This document shows positions 6,408-6,686 of a stretch of DNA of 6,686 nucleotides, one piece after another. This stretch comes from Gammaproteobacteria bacterium (GTDB taxonomy: Bacteria; Pseudomonadota; Gammaproteobacteria; Steroidobacterales; Steroidobacteraceae): the NCBI GenBank assembly GCA_030039615.1, contig JASHVF010000062.1:1-6686 (forward strand), given 5' to 3'. The position numbers were made by a program, and so were the translations under genes. Every line of letters starts with the position of its first letter. Within the stretch, counting starts at the first letter, position 1. The notes beneath the pieces were generated by a model. That model was not told the origin of the DNA. It saw only the letters and a program-made list of their open reading frames with translations, and did not search any database.

Positions 6408-6686
6408 TGATGCCGTCGCCGCCGGGCTCGCCGTCGGCGCCGAGGGAGCACAGGTCGTACGCCTTGCCGTGCGTGCCGGGGAAGGTGAACACGTAATCGT
6501 TCCCCCACGGATCCTTGCTGATGCGCTCGATGTAGCCGCCGGCCTTCCAGTTCTTGATGGTCGGATCGGTCGGCTGCGTGATGAGCGCGTTGAGCCCCTG
6601 GTCATTGGTCGGGTACTTGGAATTGTCCATGTAGTACATGGTGAGCGCGGTCTCGAGGCTCTGGATGTCCTCCTTCGCCTTGGCGA
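6373..6686 (-). CDS. gspG: Type II secretion system major pseudopilin GspG, C-terminal part (5' end outside window)
   Basis: The frame is open from the right edge and ends in TAG at 6375-6373, giving 103 full residues. The leader and prepilin cleavage site lie beyond the window. Visible hallmarks are AKEDIQSLETALTMYYMDN (helix, residues 3-21), YPTNDQGLNALI (24-35), YIERISKDPWGNDYVF (51-66) and the C-terminal SLGADGEPGGDGINADI loop (80-96), which in GspG proteins binds calcium. Family knowledge: GspG is the main subunit of the periplasmic pseudopilus and is processed by the prepilin peptidase. Cys79 and Cys97 bracket the calcium loop at places where many homologues have Tyr and Gly. They could form a disulfide, which is inference. 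The end overlaps the chosen gspH start by 35 bases. Confidence 0.96.
   Translation of the reverse strand, partial: AKAKEDIQSLETALTMYYMDNSKYPTNDQGLNALITQPTDPTIKNWKAGGYIERISKDPWGNDYVFTFPGTHGKAYDLCSLGADGEPGGDGINADICNWNLTQ

Overview
The window is a short stretch of a very GC-rich bacterial chromosome, most likely gammaproteobacterial. It holds two convergent units. Positions 1-957 (+ strand) carry the C-terminal end of a large AddA/RecB-like helicase-nuclease. Positions 982-6686 (- strand) carry an ordered run of type II secretion system (T2SS) genes, read right to left: gspG (partial), gspH, gspI, gspJ, gspK, gspL, gspM, gspN. An intact G-to-N block including gspN, next to an AddA-like enzyme, fits a high-GC gammaproteobacterium of the Nevskiales/Steroidobacterales/Xanthomonadales kind. 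That placement is inference from gene order and composition only.

The secretion genes form one tightly packed unit. gspG/gspH overlap by about 35 bases (with the start chosen here), gspH/gspI by 4 (ATGA), and gspJ/gspK by 1 (TGATG). The I/J, K/L, L/M and M/N gaps are 8, 9, 10 and 1 bases. There is no room for internal promoters, so the unit is probably transcribed from a promoter beyond the right edge and translated with coupling. The only non-coding stretch is the 24-base gap (958-981) between the two convergent units, which holds a small GC-rich hairpin.

How the genes work together: GspG is the major pseudopilin, which forms the periplasmic pseudopilus. GspH, I, J and K are minor pseudopilins, of which I, J and K form its tip. 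GspL and GspM are inner-membrane platform proteins, with GspL linking the cytoplasmic ATPase GspE to the membrane. GspN is an accessory inner-membrane protein. GspC, D, E, F and the prepilin peptidase are not in the window.

I found no undescribed system. The points worth a second look are lineage variations on a standard machine: a long Pro/Thr/Gly tail on GspI, low-complexity inserts in GspJ and GspL, cysteines in place of usual residues in GspG and GspK, and the unusual start of gspH.
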